Below, piece by piece: positions 1 through 8,600 of a DNA stretch of 40,027 nucleotides. Made by a program: the position numbers and the translations under genes. Under the pieces are notes generated by a model. That model searched no databases. It worked only from the letters and a program-made list of their open reading frames with translations, and was not told the origin of the DNA. The stretch covers positions 1 to 40,027 of the forward strand of contig JAFUDV010000027.1 of the NCBI GenBank assembly GCA_017464245.1, read 5' to 3'. Numbering within the stretch: position 1 is the first letter of the stretch; each line of letters opens with the position of its first letter. This DNA comes from Bacteroidales bacterium. GTDB taxonomy: Bacteria; Bacteroidota; Bacteroidia; Bacteroidales; UBA932.

Positions 1-2
1 AG

Positions 3-449
3 GAAGGCCCGCTCACCGGTTCCTACGCCCGTGACATCCGCGTGTATGTCTATGACGGTAAGATGCACCCGGTGGACTCCAAGGAAATCGCCTTCATCAT
101 CGCCGGCCGCAACGCCTTCAAGGAGGCCTTCCGCAACGCCGGTCCGAAGATCCTCGAGCCCATCTACAACGTGGACATCATCACCCCGAACGAGTATGTC
201 GGTCCTTGCATGAGCGACCTGAACACCCGTCGCGGCATGATCATGAACCAGGACATGGACAAGGGCATGACCATCCTCCACGCCCGCGTTCCGCTCGCCG
301 AGCTGTACCGCTACTCCACCATCCTGAGCTCCCTCACGGGCGGCTCCGCGACCTTCCAGATGAAGTTCGCCGAGTACCAGCAGGTCCCTGCCGACGTGCA
401 GACCAAGCTCATCGCCGAGTACGCTGCCCAGGAGACGGAAGAGGATTAA
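3..449 (+). CDS. Elongation factor G-like protein, C-terminal part (partial)
   Basis: The frame is open from the window edge and ends at TAA 447-449. It encodes the end of domain IV and domain V of a translation factor GTPase of the EF-G family: the stretch GKMHPVDSKEIAF and the domain V signature DLNTRRG are typical. Bacteroidota usually carry two EF-G-type proteins. The end of this one (LTGGSATFQMKFAEYQQVP and an acidic tail EETEED-like) resembles the second paralogue rather than the str-operon fusA, whose end normally reads close to TSGRAT. The GTPase domain lies outside the window, so the exact role (translocation, ribosome recycling or a divergent role) cannot be assigned. It ends in a strong hairpin terminator. 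Confidence 0.85.
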   Translation, partial: EGPLTGSYARDIRVYVYDGKMHPVDSKEIAFIIAGRNAFKEAFRNAGPKILEPIYNVDIITPNEYVGPCMSDLNTRRGMIMNQDMDKGMTILHARVPLAELYRYSTILSSLTGGSATFQMKFAEYQQVPADVQTKLIAEYAAQETEED

Positions 450-470
450 TTCTCCCCTGTACGCTTTTCA

Positions 471-500
471 GCCAGGTCTTGAAAAAGGCCTGGCTTTTTC
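471..500 (+). terminator. Rho-independent terminator of the EF-G-like gene
   Basis: Ten-base-pair stem 471-480 / 485-494 with one G.U pair and a GAAA loop, followed directly by a T-rich run 495-499. It sits 21 bases after the stop codon. Confidence 0.85.
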
Positions 501-509
501 GTACATTTG
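479..509 (+). promoter_or_regulatory. Bacteroidota-type promoter for the lipoprotein gene
   Basis: TTG at 479-481 is followed after 20 bases by TACATTTG at 502-509, a full match to TAnnTTTG. The -33 element overlaps the terminator stem. The ATG at 528 lies 18 bases after the -7 box. Confidence 0.7.
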
Positions 510-527
510 TCCATCAAATCATCCGCT

Positions 528-1613
528 ATGAAAAGAATACTGATTATCCTGGCGGCGCTGCTCACGCTGGCGTCCTGCGCCGAAAAGAAGCCGTCCATCC
601 CGTTGTACGGATGGGAGGGCATCGGCAAAAACCCGAACCTGGAAGAGGTGCGGGCCAAGTTCCAGAACTATAAGTCCCACGGTTTCACGGGCGTCTGCAT
701 CCAGGCGGACCTCGCCGACATTCCGGCCGTGGCGAAAATCGCCCACGAGGTAGGGCTGGAGTACCATGCCTGGAAGCCTGTCATGCTCCAGGGCGGGAAA
801 CCGCACGAGTGGTACGCCGTGAACCGGCTCGGGGAGCGCGCGGACGAGCATCCCGCCTACGTGGAATACTACAAGGCTCTGGACCCGGCCAACCCCGAGG
901 TGCAGGATTTCGTCGTGTCCATGATCACCGAGATCGCCGCCATTCCCGAGGTGGACTATGTCCAGCTGGATTACATCCGCTATGTCGATGCCATCCTGGC
1001 CCGCGGCCTGTGGAACAAGTACGGGCTGGACTTCTCGGACGGTTCCTATGCGGGGGCCGACTGCTGCTACTGCGACCGCTGCATGGCTGAGTTCCAGGCG
1101 GAAACCGGTATCGACATCCGTGCCGTGGAGAATCCGGACAATGTCCCCGAGTGGACCGCCTTCCGCTGCCGGAAGGTGACGGAACTCGTGACGAAGGTGT
1201 GCGACGCCGTCCATGCCATGGGCAAGAAGGTGAGCGCCGACGTGTTCCCGGGTCCCGACTCCTATGCGGTGAAGATGGTCCGCCAGCAGTGGAACGAGTG
1301 GCCGATCGACATGGTGTTCCCGATGAACTACAATGACTTCTACCTGGAGCCGGCCGAGTGGCTGGCGACCGTTACCGCCGAGGAAGTGAAGGCCGTGGAC
1401 GGCCGCTTCCCCGTCATGTCCGGTCTTTTCATCTGCCATGACTGGCAGCGCAAGGCAGAGATCGCGGACCCGGAAGGCCATGGCCTCCTCCCGTCGGAAA
1501 TAGCGACGGCCGTGAAGGGCTCCCTGGATGCCGGAGCCGCGGGAATCTGCCTGTTCACCCCGGGGTCGATGACGCCGGAGCACTGGGCGGAGCTGGACAA
1601 GCTGGTCCTATAG
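528..1613 (+). CDS. Lipoprotein with glycosyl hydrolase-like TIM barrel (GHL10-type)
   Basis: A 361-residue exported lipoprotein: residues 1-17 form a lipoprotein signal peptide ending in the lipobox LASC. The mature part looks like a (beta/alpha)8 barrel of the GHL10/YngK-like group. Support comes from YVQLDYIRYVDA (DYIRY motif, near residue 145), a Cys-rich insertion (ADCCYCDRCM) and MVFPMNYNDF near the C-terminal strands, where such barrels carry active-site acids. The substrate cannot be read from sequence; a glycan is likely. A TTG in the same frame at 507 lies inside the promoter, so ATG 528 is the start. It stands next to other exported carbohydrate-related genes. Its stop overlaps the stop of the opposite gene by 6 bases. 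Confidence 0.7.
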   Translation: MKRILIILAALLTLASCAEKKPSIPLYGWEGIGKNPNLEEVRAKFQNYKSHGFTGVCIQADLADIPAVAKIAHEVGLEYHAWKPVMLQGGKPHEWYAVNRLGERADEHPAYVEYYKALDPANPEVQDFVVSMITEIAAIPEVDYVQLDYIRYVDAILARGLWNKYGLDFSDGSYAGADCCYCDRCMAEFQAETGIDIRAVENPDNVPEWTAFRCRKVTELVTKVCDAVHAMGKKVSADVFPGPDSYAVKMVRQQWNEWPIDMVFPMNYNDFYLEPAEWLATVTAEEVKAVDGRFPVMSGLFICHDWQRKAEIADPEGHGLLPSEIATAVKGSLDAGAAGICLFTPGSMTPEHWAELDKLVL

Positions 1614-2135
1614 GTTGAAGAGGACCCCGATCAGGATATCGCGAGCTTCCAGGCGGGCCTGCCACCGGGAGCTCGCGTTTCCGTTGCCATAGTCCGTGCG
1701 CGACCAGCCGAAGAAGCCGATCTGCGTGGACAGGGTGACATTGCCGATGGGGAAGTAGATGCCCGGCCGGAAGCCCAGCGTCTGGGAGGCGATCAGGGGT
1801 TCATACCCCCTCCGGCGCGTCCACCGGGCGGAGAAATAGGTGTCACCGGTAAGGCCGAAACGCTGATAGATGGGAAGATAACCCCTCACGTGCGGGATGA
1901 GGCCCATCGTGAAGTCCGACTCGCTGGAGATGTTGTTCCAGTCGAAACCGGCGGCGAGGCCCACCATCAGCCAGTCGTTCACCCGCTTGCCCACTTCCGG
2001 ATAGAACACCACGCTGGTGCCGTAGTTGCTGGCGCCCAAAGAAATGTTGCCGCCCACGTAGTAGCGGTTGTTGACCTGTGCCTGTGCCAGGAGGCAGCCC
2101 AGGAGGGCCGCAGCGAGGAGAATCATCTTTTTCAT
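1608..2135 (-). CDS. Small outer-membrane beta-barrel-like exported protein
   Basis: A 175-residue protein with a clear signal peptide (MKKMILLAAALLGCLLAQAQ) and a mature part of short amphipathic strands rich in Gly, Tyr, Trp and Arg (RYYVGGNISLGASNYG, WLMVGLAAGFDW, TYFSARW), ending in an aliphatic/aromatic strand with a C-terminal Phe-Asn-Leu. This is the look of a small eight-strand barrel of the OmpW/OprF-like porin family common in Bacteroidota. No specific function can be assigned. The start at 2135 is chosen because of the signal peptide and because a -7 box ends 5 bases upstream. It is divergent from the GH127 gene and convergent with the lipoprotein gene. Confidence 0.6.
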   Translation of the reverse strand: MKKMILLAAALLGCLLAQAQVNNRYYVGGNISLGASNYGTSVVFYPEVGKRVNDWLMVGLAAGFDWNNISSESDFTMGLIPHVRGYLPIYQRFGLTGDTYFSARWTRRRGYEPLIASQTLGFRPGIYFPIGNVTLSTQIGFFGWSRTDYGNGNASSRWQARLEARDILIGVLFNL

Positions 2136-2140
2136 CGTCA

Positions 2141-2148
2141 CAAAGATA
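2141..2148 (-). promoter_or_regulatory. -7 box for the barrel gene, almost touching the ATG
   Basis: TATCTTTG on the minus strand (2148 to 2141) matches TAnnTTTG. Only 5 bases separate it from the ATG at 2135, so the transcript would be leaderless or nearly so. Confidence 0.55.
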
Positions 2149-2193
2149 GGCCATCCGCCCGATTTTGCAAAAAGTTTCGTAAATTCGTCGGAT

Positions 2194-4200
2194 ATGAAAA
2201 AAGCGATTTCCCTCCTCGTTTTCTGCTCCCTGGCCCTCACGGCCCTGGCGCAGCCCTACCTTTTCAACCGGGCCCCACTGGAGCCTTCTCCCTATGCGGA
2301 ACTCCCGCTCGGCGCCATCCGGCCGGAAGGCTGGCTGAAAGAGCAGCTACAGCGTCAGGCGTCCGGCCTGACCGGCCATCTCGACGAGGTCTATCCCGAG
2401 GTGATGGGCCCGGACAACGCCTGGTTGGGCGGGGACGGCGACGCCTGGGAACGGGGACCGTACTGGATCGACGGCCTGCTTCCGCTCGCCTATATCCTGG
2501 ATGACGGCGCGCTGAAGGAGAAAGCGCAGAAGTGGGTGGAGGCGATGCTTGCCTCGCAGCAGGAGGACGGCTACTTCGGCCCGGCCGAGGACCATCCCTT
2601 CGTCTATGGGCTCCAGCGGGGTTCCTCTCATGACTGGTGGCCCAAGATGGTCGCCCTCAAGATCCTCCGGCAATATTACATGGCGACGCAGGACCGGCGG
2701 ATCATCGACCTGATGCGGCGCTACTTCCTGTATCAGCGGTCCACCCTGCCGGAGAAGCCCCTGGACCATTGGACCGACTGGGGGAAGTGGCGCGGCGCGG
2801 ACAATCTGGAAATCGTTTACTGGCTGTACAATATCACGGGCGACCGTTTCCTGCTGGATCTGGGGGAGACCCTCCACGGGCAGACGGCGCCCTGGACCGG
2901 ATACTTCCTGGACGGGAGCATCTTCACGGAACCCTTCAGCCTGCACTGCGTGAACCTGGCACAGGGATTCAAGGCGCCGATGGTCCATTGGCAGTTCTCC
3001 CGCGACGAGGGCGAATACATGGCGCCGAAAACGGCCGTGGAGCGGATCCGGACGACCATCTGCCTGCCCACCGGACTCTGGGCGGGGGACGAACTGATCA
3101 ACCGGGGCAACCCCACGCGCGGTTCCGAACTCTGCACGGCCGTGGAAATGATGTTCTCCCTGGAGGAGATGCTGCGGATCAGCGGCGACACCTTCTGGGC
3201 CGATTATCTGGAGCGCGTGGCCTTCAACGCCCTGCCGACGCAGGCGACAGATGACTATATGGGCAAGCAGTACTACCAGCAGGTGAACCAGGTCGCCTGT
3301 ACCCGCGACTGGCGGCTGTTCTCCACCCCGCATGAGGATACGGACCTGGTATTCGGCACGTTGAACGGCTATCCCTGCTGCCTGTCCAACATGCACCAGG
3401 GCTGGCCCAAGTTTACGCAGAACCTCTGGTACGCCACGGCGGACGACGGTCTGGCGGCGCTGGTATATGCCCCCTGCACCGTCACGGCGAAGGCGGGCGG
3501 CGTCACCGTGCGGGTGACCGAGACCACCGCCTATCCGTTCCGGAACCGGATTGTGTTCAAGGTTGATTTCCCGGACAAGGGCGTGAAATCGGCCCGTTTC
3601 CCGCTGATGCTGCGGATTCCGGCATGGGCCGAGGGTGCGACCGTGACCGTCAATGGGAAGCCTTCCTCCGGCGTGGCGGAAGCCGGCCGTGTGCTGCGGC
3701 TGGAAACCGAGTGGCGCAAAGGGGCGGAAATCGTCCTGACCCTGCCGATGGAAGTGCGCACCGAGGAATGGTACGATCGCGCCTGGACCCTTTCCCGGGG
3801 ACCGCTCCTGTATGCGCTCCGGATGAACGAGACCTGGACGGAAAAGCGGTTCGAGGGGGCGGACCATTGGTTCGGAAAGACCTACCGGGAAGTGACTTCC
3901 GACACGCCCTGGAACTATTGCCTGATGCGGGACAGCTTCCGGCCGGAGGACTGCCGGGTGACGGAGACGCCGATGGCGGCGTATCCCTGGACCCTGGCCG
4001 ATGCGCCGGTCCATATCACCGTCCCGGCGCGGACCCTTCCGCACTGGACCGTGCCGGAGAACATTGCCTATTTTACCGAGGACGGGCTTGATTACGGGGA
4101 GGAAACGCGGATCGAACTGATTCCGTACGGCTGCACGACGCTCCGGATCGCCGCGTTCCCGACACGGGCCGTTCCGTGGGATTTGGACTATAAAAAATGA
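2194..4200 (+). CDS. GH127 family protein (beta-L-arabinofuranosidase-like)
   Basis: A 668-residue periplasmic or exported enzyme with a signal peptide (MKKAISLLVFCSLALTALAQ). It belongs to the former DUF1680 family: an (alpha/alpha)6 barrel from about residue 30 to 430 and C-terminal beta-sandwich domains. The zinc-thiolate centre known from Bifidobacterium HypBA1 is recognisable: Glu-x-Cys in RGSELCTAVEMM, and the Cys-Cys pair in GYPCCLSNMHQ, the second motif supplying the nucleophilic cysteine in that family. The substrate may be beta-L-arabinofuranoside or another plant glycan; related families have broader specificities. Its stop codon overlaps the start of the next gene (ATGA), so the two are co-translated. 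The weak box TAAATTCG lies just upstream of the ATG. Confidence 0.8.
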   Translation: MKKAISLLVFCSLALTALAQPYLFNRAPLEPSPYAELPLGAIRPEGWLKEQLQRQASGLTGHLDEVYPEVMGPDNAWLGGDGDAWERGPYWIDGLLPLAYILDDGALKEKAQKWVEAMLASQQEDGYFGPAEDHPFVYGLQRGSSHDWWPKMVALKILRQYYMATQDRRIIDLMRRYFLYQRSTLPEKPLDHWTDWGKWRGADNLEIVYWLYNITGDRFLLDLGETLHGQTAPWTGYFLDGSIFTEPFSLHCVNLAQGFKAPMVHWQFSRDEGEYMAPKTAVERIRTTICLPTGLWAGDELINRGNPTRGSELCTAVEMMFSLEEMLRISGDTFWADYLERVAFNALPTQATDDYMGKQYYQQVNQVACTRDWRLFSTPHEDTDLVFGTLNGYPCCLSNMHQGWPKFTQNLWYATADDGLAALVYAPCTVTAKAGGVTVRVTETTAYPFRNRIVFKVDFPDKGVKSARFPLMLRIPAWAEGATVTVNGKPSSGVAEAGRVLRLETEWRKGAEIVLTLPMEVRTEEWYDRAWTLSRGPLLYALRMNETWTEKRFEGADHWFGKTYREVTSDTPWNYCLMRDSFRPEDCRVTETPMAAYPWTLADAPVHITVPARTLPHWTVPENIAYFTEDGLDYGEETRIELIPYGCTTLRIAAFPTRAVPWDLDYKK

Positions 4201-6902
4201 TGGATATGAATCACTCGAGATGGATGATCCTGGCGGGCGTCGCCCTCCTCGCCCTGGCCGCCTGCAGCGGCCGGGAGACGCATTTCATGACGGACAGGGC
4301 GTACCGCGAAACGGTGCTCCGGGACTTCGAGGCCCGGATGGCCGCGGACGGCGGCGCCCTGGCGCCGTTCGCGGATTTTTCGGCCTTGTCCGAGAATTCT
4401 TCCTCCGAACGGGAGGCGCTGGAGTTCCTGTATGCGTACATGCCGCTGGCGGACGTGACGGACTATCCGGTTCAGTACTACCTGGACCAGGTACACGCCT
4501 CGTTCCGGACGCGGGAGGAGATGGGCTGGCCGGTGCCGGAGCGTGAATTCCGCCACTTCGTGCTGCCGCTCCGCGTGAACAACGAGAACCTGGACACCTC
4601 CCGGGTGGCGTTCTACCGGGAGCTCAAGCCGCGTGTCCAGGGCCTGTCCATGAAGGACGCCATCCTGGAAGTGAACCACTGGTGCCACGAGAAGATGACC
4701 TACCAGCCGTCCGACGCGCGGACAAGCAGCCCGCTGGCCTCGGTGCAGAATGCCCTGGGCCGGTGCGGCGAGGAATCCACCTTCTGCGTGGCCGCGCTGC
4801 GGTCCGTGGGCATTCCCGCCCGGCAGGTCTATACCCCGAGATGGGCCCATACGGATGACAACCACGCCTGGGTGGAGGCCTGGGCCGACGGCGAGTGGCA
4901 CTTCATCGGCGCCTGCGAGCCGGAGCCGGTGCTGGACCTCGGCTGGTTCAACGCCCCCGCCTCCCGTGCGATGCTCATGCACACCAAGGTCTTCGGCCGC
5001 TATGACGGTCCGGAGGAGGTCGTGCTCGAAAGCCCGAACTATACGGAAGTCAACCTCATCGACAATTACGCCACCACCGCCCGGGCGGATTTCCGGGTGG
5101 TCGATGCCGACGGGAAGCCCGTGGAGGGCGCTCGCGTGGACTTCTGCATCTACAATTACGCGGAGTTCTATCCGGCCGTTTCCAAGTACACGGACGCGGA
5201 CGGCCGCACCTTCCTTTCCTCCGGCCTGGGCGACCTGCTCATCTGGGCCTCCAAGGACGGCGCCTACGGCTATGCGAAATGCTCCTTCGGCAAAGATACC
5301 GAAGTCACCATTACGCTGGGCGCTGCGCCGGAGCGCGAGTCCCTGGACATCGTCCCGCCGCCGGAGAATGTCCGCATGCCGGCCGTGACGCCGGAGCAGC
5401 GGGCGGAGAACGACCGCCGCTTCGCCCGCGAGGATTCCCTGCGCCACGCCTATGAGGCCACCTTCCCGACGCACGAGGAAGCCCTGGCTTTCACGCAGGA
5501 GCACGGCTACGGCCATCACATGGTTTTCCCCATCGAGTGGTCCCGCGGCAACTGGCGCACCATCGAGGCCTTCATGGCACAGGCGGAGGACCACGCGCGG
5601 GTGGAGGCCCTGTTCGGTACTTTGAGCCGGAAGGACTTCCATGACATCACGCTGGAGAACCTCCTGGACAGCTACAAGGACCGGGAAGCCGTCATCGGCC
5701 CCCGGGTGGAAAATGAGTTCCTGAGCCCCTACAAGGCCTGTTTCCGGAAGGCGCTCTCCGCCGAGGAGCAGCAGCGGCTCTCCGATCCGCAGGTCCTCGT
5801 CCAGTGGGTCCGGGAGCAGGTGACCGTCCTGGACGACCCCAAGGCCTGGGACATCCCGATGTCCCCCATCGGCGTGATGGAAAGCCGGGTCGCCAGTCCG
5901 CGCTCCCGCGGCATCTTCTTCGTCGCCCTGGCCCGGACGCTGGGCATCGACGCGCAGAAGAACCCCGTGAACGGAAAGATTCAGTACCGTCTGGACGGCG
6001 GTGACTGGCTGGATGTGGACTTTGACGGCGCCGGTCCGGCCGTGGCTGCTCCGAAAGGCGTCCTGAAGCTCGCCTACACCCCGGATAAAATCGTGGACAA
6101 TCCCAAGTATTACAGCCACTTCTCCCTTTCCAGGATCGAGAACGGGCGTCCGCGCCTGATGGAGTTCGACGAAGGTGAAGTGGACATGGGCGGCGGGGTG
6201 GACTGGGCCCATGTGTTCCGCCAGGGCTTCCCGATGGAAGCGGGCCGCTACCTCCTCGTTTCCGGCAACCGCCTCTCCAGCGGTGCCGTCCCCGTGTCGA
6301 TGGTCTTCTTCGACATCGTCGCCGGCCAGGAAACGGTCCAGCCGCTCGTGCTCCGCGCCGGAGAGGGTGAAGTGCCCGTCCTGGGTTCGTTCGATGCGGA
6401 AACGAAGTTCCTCCCGGTCCGGCCGGCCCAGACCGAGGACGGCGATGTGCCGGCCGCCTCTTCGGGCGGAGCGAAGGAATCCCTCCTTTCCGTCACTGGC
6501 CGCGGCCACTACGCCCTCGCCCTCCTGGAGCCGGGCAAGGAGCCCACGAACCACGTCCTGCGCGACCTTGCGGCCGCCCGGACCCAGCTCGAGGCCTGGG
6601 GCCGCCCGATCGTCCTCGTGTGCTCCACCGAGACGGCCCTGCACCGCCTCCAGGTGGAGATGTCCGAGGGCCGTTACGGCATCCTGCCCGACACCATCGT
6701 CCTGGGCCTGGATGTGGACGGCGCCGTCCAGAAGGGAATCGAGAAAGGCATGAAAGTAGGCCCGGAGAGCGCTGCGGGACAGCCCTCCCGTCTTCCGCTC
6801 GTGATCCTGGCAGATTCCTTCAACCGCGTGTTCTTCCTCTCCGAAGGCTACACCATCGGCCTTGGAGAACAGCTCGCCGGCACGGTCGCGAAGCTTAAAT
6901 AA
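4197..6902 (+). CDS. Transglutaminase-like lipoprotein
   Basis: A 901-residue exported lipoprotein; the lipobox is LAAC near residue 22. The transglutaminase/protease core is seen around residues 160-250: Cys in GRCGEESTFC and His in DDNHAWVEAW, followed by GEWHFIGACEPEP. The usual catalytic Asp after the W-x-F strand is not at its usual place; an Asp occurs a few residues later in VLDLGWF. After the core come an Ig-like/carboxypeptidase-regulatory-like segment (FRVVDADGKPVEGARVDF) and a second enzyme-like half (residues about 420-640) without a recognised catalytic set. Such lipoproteins are common in Bacteroidales and may act on peptides or glycoproteins. It is translationally coupled to the GH127 gene. 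Several ATGs (4197, 4200, 4206) are possible. Confidence 0.7.
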   Translation: MMDMNHSRWMILAGVALLALAACSGRETHFMTDRAYRETVLRDFEARMAADGGALAPFADFSALSENSSSEREALEFLYAYMPLADVTDYPVQYYLDQVHASFRTREEMGWPVPEREFRHFVLPLRVNNENLDTSRVAFYRELKPRVQGLSMKDAILEVNHWCHEKMTYQPSDARTSSPLASVQNALGRCGEESTFCVAALRSVGIPARQVYTPRWAHTDDNHAWVEAWADGEWHFIGACEPEPVLDLGWFNAPASRAMLMHTKVFGRYDGPEEVVLESPNYTEVNLIDNYATTARADFRVVDADGKPVEGARVDFCIYNYAEFYPAVSKYTDADGRTFLSSGLGDLLIWASKDGAYGYAKCSFGKDTEVTITLGAAPERESLDIVPPPENVRMPAVTPEQRAENDRRFAREDSLRHAYEATFPTHEEALAFTQEHGYGHHMVFPIEWSRGNWRTIEAFMAQAEDHARVEALFGTLSRKDFHDITLENLLDSYKDREAVIGPRVENEFLSPYKACFRKALSAEEQQRLSDPQVLVQWVREQVTVLDDPKAWDIPMSPIGVMESRVASPRSRGIFFVALARTLGIDAQKNPVNGKIQYRLDGGDWLDVDFDGAGPAVAAPKGVLKLAYTPDKIVDNPKYYSHFSLSRIENGRPRLMEFDEGEVDMGGGVDWAHVFRQGFPMEAGRYLLVSGNRLSSGAVPVSMVFFDIVAGQETVQPLVLRAGEGEVPVLGSFDAETKFLPVRPAQTEDGDVPAASSGGAKESLLSVTGRGHYALALLEPGKEPTNHVLRDLAAARTQLEAWGRPIVLVCSTETALHRLQVEMSEGRYGILPDTIVLGLDVDGAVQKGIEKGMKVGPESAAGQPSRLPLVILADSFNRVFFLSEGYTIGLGEQLAGTVAKLK

Positions 6903-7530
6903 GCAAAGTCCCGAGCGTCAGTTTGGGCACGAAGTGAACCCCGTCCTTGCGGTAGTACCGGAGGTCGGGGTTTTCGCCTTCCACCGGGAGAAGGTAGATG
7001 GATTCGGCGGGCTTGCCGATGGCGATGATGGCGATCGGGTCCAGGTGAAGGCCCAGGCTTTCCCGCACGGCCGCCTTCCGGAAATTGAGGATGAAAATGC
7101 CGCCGAGGCCCATCTCCGTGGCTTTCAGGAGGATGCTCTGCCCGGCGAAGCCCAGGTCGATGTCCGCGGCCCGGTCTTCCGCGACGACGCTGCACACGAC
7201 GATGAAGGCGCGGGGCTCCGTGCCCGGCTTGGGCAGGTGCTCTTCCGGCAGGGCGGCGCCCAGGGTGATGTGCGGGAGGATGCGGTCCGCATCGGCCTCC
7301 GTAACCAGGCGGTAGCGCAGCGGCTGACGGTTCATGCCCGAGGCGGCGAGCGTCGTCGCGGCGACCAGTTCACGGAGTTCCTCCTCCGTCACTTTCCGGG
7401 ACGGGTCGTAACCTCGGTAGCTGCGGTTGCGGTGCAGGAGCGTATCCAGCGAGGGGTTGTTCCGGCGGACGACCTTCCGGCCGCCCTCCGCGATCTCCGC
7501 CTGTCGCTTCTCTAAATAATTGTCGGCCAT
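6895..7530 (-). CDS. Nitroreductase family FMN-dependent oxidoreductase
   Basis: A 211-residue flavoprotein of the nitroreductase fold. Family marks are the N-terminal HRNRSYRGYDPSR (FMN phosphate-binding Arg/Ser), AASGMNRQPLRYRLV (the conserved S-x-x-N-x-Q-P flavin site) and GLGGIFILNF in the middle helix, followed by IAIIAIGKPAE. The physiological substrate cannot be told. The C-terminal DGVHFVPK resembles Bacteroidota members annotated as putative nitroreductase or NADPH-flavin oxidoreductase. It follows dtd on the same strand with a 3-base gap, so the two form an operon. Its stop overlaps the stop of the convergent transglutaminase gene by 8 bases. Confidence 0.85.
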   Translation of the reverse strand: MADNYLEKRQAEIAEGGRKVVRRNNPSLDTLLHRNRSYRGYDPSRKVTEEELRELVAATTLAASGMNRQPLRYRLVTEADADRILPHITLGAALPEEHLPKPGTEPRAFIVVCSVVAEDRAADIDLGFAGQSILLKATEMGLGGIFILNFRKAAVRESLGLHLDPIAIIAIGKPAESIYLLPVEGENPDLRYYRKDGVHFVPKLTLGTLLI

Positions 7531-7533
7531 GGC

Positions 7534-7983
7534 TCAGCGGTTTTTGGAATCGATGCAGATGGTGACGGGCCCGTCGTTGACCAGGGCCACTTGCATGTCG
7601 GCCCCGAAAACGCCGGTGCCGACGGGTTTGCCGATGGCTTCGGAGAGTCTCCGGCAGTAATCTTCATAGAGGGGAACGGCTACTTCGGGCGGGGCGGCGG
7701 CGATATAGGCGGGGCGGTTTCCTTTCCGGGTGGAGGCCATGAGCGTGAACTGGCTCACGACGATGACGTCCCCGCCGGCCTCGATGACGCTGCGGTTCAT
7801 GACTCCCGCTTCGTCGTCGAAGATCCGGAGGGCGGCGGTCTTCTTTACGAGGTACTCCACGTCGTCCGCGCCGTCTTCGTGCCCGACGCCCACGAGAACC
7901 AGCAGCCCGGGGCCGATGGCGCAACGAAGCGCGCCGCCGATGGTGACGGAAGCGGAGGAAACCCTTTGGATGACGATTTTCAT
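7534..7983 (-). CDS. dtd: D-aminoacyl-tRNA deacylase
   Basis: A 149-residue cytoplasmic enzyme that hydrolyses D-amino acids (and glycine from tRNA-Ala) off mischarged tRNAs. The two diagnostic motifs of the Dtd family are present: SQFTL near residue 79 and the N-x-G-P-V-T motif (NDGPVTI) near the C-terminus with its cis Gly-Pro. Length is normal for the family (about 145-150 residues). It is the first gene of a two-gene operon with the nitroreductase. The start at 7983 is fixed by conservation ([13 protein letters not shown]) and by the close upstream -7 box. Confidence 0.95.
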   Translation of the reverse strand: MKIVIQRVSSASVTIGGALRCAIGPGLLVLVGVGHEDGADDVEYLVKKTAALRIFDDEAGVMNRSVIEAGGDVIVVSQFTLMASTRKGNRPAYIAAAPPEVAVPLYEDYCRRLSEAIGKPVGTGVFGADMQVALVNDGPVTICIDSKNR

Positions 7984-7989
7984 GTCCTG

Positions 7990-7997
7990 CGAAGATA
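7990..7997 (-). promoter_or_regulatory. -7-like box for dtd, 6 bases from the ATG
   Basis: TATCTTCG on the minus strand (7997 to 7990) matches TAnnTTTG with one change. It ends 6 bases before the dtd ATG, implying a leaderless or near-leaderless mRNA. Confidence 0.45.
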
Positions 7998-8039
7998 CGC
8001 ATTTTTGGCCGGGATGAAAAAAAATGCAAAAAAATCAAA

Positions 8040-8090
8040 ATATCGCTTGCGATATAAAAATAAATCCTTACCTTTGTATCGCAAACGATA
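8040..8090 (+). promoter_or_regulatory. Two palindromic operators, probably for OhrR
   Basis: Site 1, ATATCGCTTGCGATAT (8040-8055), is a perfect 16-base palindrome over the -33 element. Site 2, TATCGCAAACGATA (8077-8090), covers the transcription start. Read on the minus strand, site 2 is TATCGTTTGCGATA, which differs from the core of site 1 at one of 14 positions. The centres are 36 bases apart. Both sites would block RNA polymerase. The MarR/OhrR-type gene at the end of the operon is the obvious candidate ligand; that link is inferred. Confidence 0.75.
8047..8076 (+). promoter_or_regulatory. Promoter of the peroxide-stress operon
   Basis: TTG at 8047-8049 and TACCTTTG at 8069-8076, separated by 19 bases, form a full Bacteroidota promoter. 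The -33 element lies within a 16-base palindrome and a second palindrome starts one base after the -7 box. Confidence 0.8.
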
Positions 8091-8114
8091 TAAACAAACA
8101 AAATCATACACATC

Positions 8115-8570
8115 ATGAACACCGAACTTTCCATCCAGATCCTGCAGGCCTACGCTACCGGCCTCGCCGCCCAGTCCATGCAGCACAAAGTCCAGGGCAA
8201 GGTTTTCGCCTCCATGGGCCTTTCCAAGCTCGCCTCCAAGTATGCCGACCACGCCACCGAAGAAATGGAGTGGGTTGACAAGTTCATCGACCGCATCATC
8301 GACCTCGGCGGCGAAGCCAAAGTCGAAGCCGCTCCCGCCCAGAAGATTTATACCGACCCGGTGGAATTCCTGAAGGCCGACCTCGAAGTCTCCGTCCGCG
8401 AAGTTCCGAACCTGGGCAAGGCCACCCTCGCCCTCGCCGAGGACATGACTACCTACGACCTCATGAAGGGCTACTACCAGGACGAAGAGGAAGACATGGC
8501 CTGGAGCGACCAGCAGCTCAAGCTCATCGAGCTCATCGGCCTCCAGAACTGGCTCGCCCGTCAGCTTTAA
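8115..8570 (+). CDS. Bacterioferritin-like protein with reduced ferroxidase site
   Basis: A 151-residue four-helix-bundle protein. Segments DHATEEMEWVDKFIDRI and EEEDMAWSDQQLKLIELIG align with bacterioferritin helices B and D. By my hand alignment to E. coli Bfr the heme-ligand Met52 is kept (Met51), as are Glu51 and Glu127. His54 is replaced by Trp, His130 by Asp, Glu94 by Ser, and Glu18 is not present. This would be a heme-binding subunit without a normal di-iron centre, or a separate ferritin-like branch. It is the first gene of the operon with the thiol peroxidase and ohrR, so a role in iron sequestration or peroxide protection is likely. The leader is about 35 bases and holds operator site 2. 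Confidence 0.7.
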   Translation: MNTELSIQILQAYATGLAAQSMQHKVQGKVFASMGLSKLASKYADHATEEMEWVDKFIDRIIDLGGEAKVEAAPAQKIYTDPVEFLKADLEVSVREVPNLGKATLALAEDMTTYDLMKGYYQDEEEDMAWSDQQLKLIELIGLQNWLARQL

Positions 8571-8600
8571 TCCCGTAAAACGAACTTAACACTTTTTTTC

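Noticed and set aside
4188-6644. Open frame of about 800 codons opposite the transglutaminase-like gene
   Set aside because: No recognisable domain, no signal and no start context; it mirrors the codon bias of the plus-strand gene.
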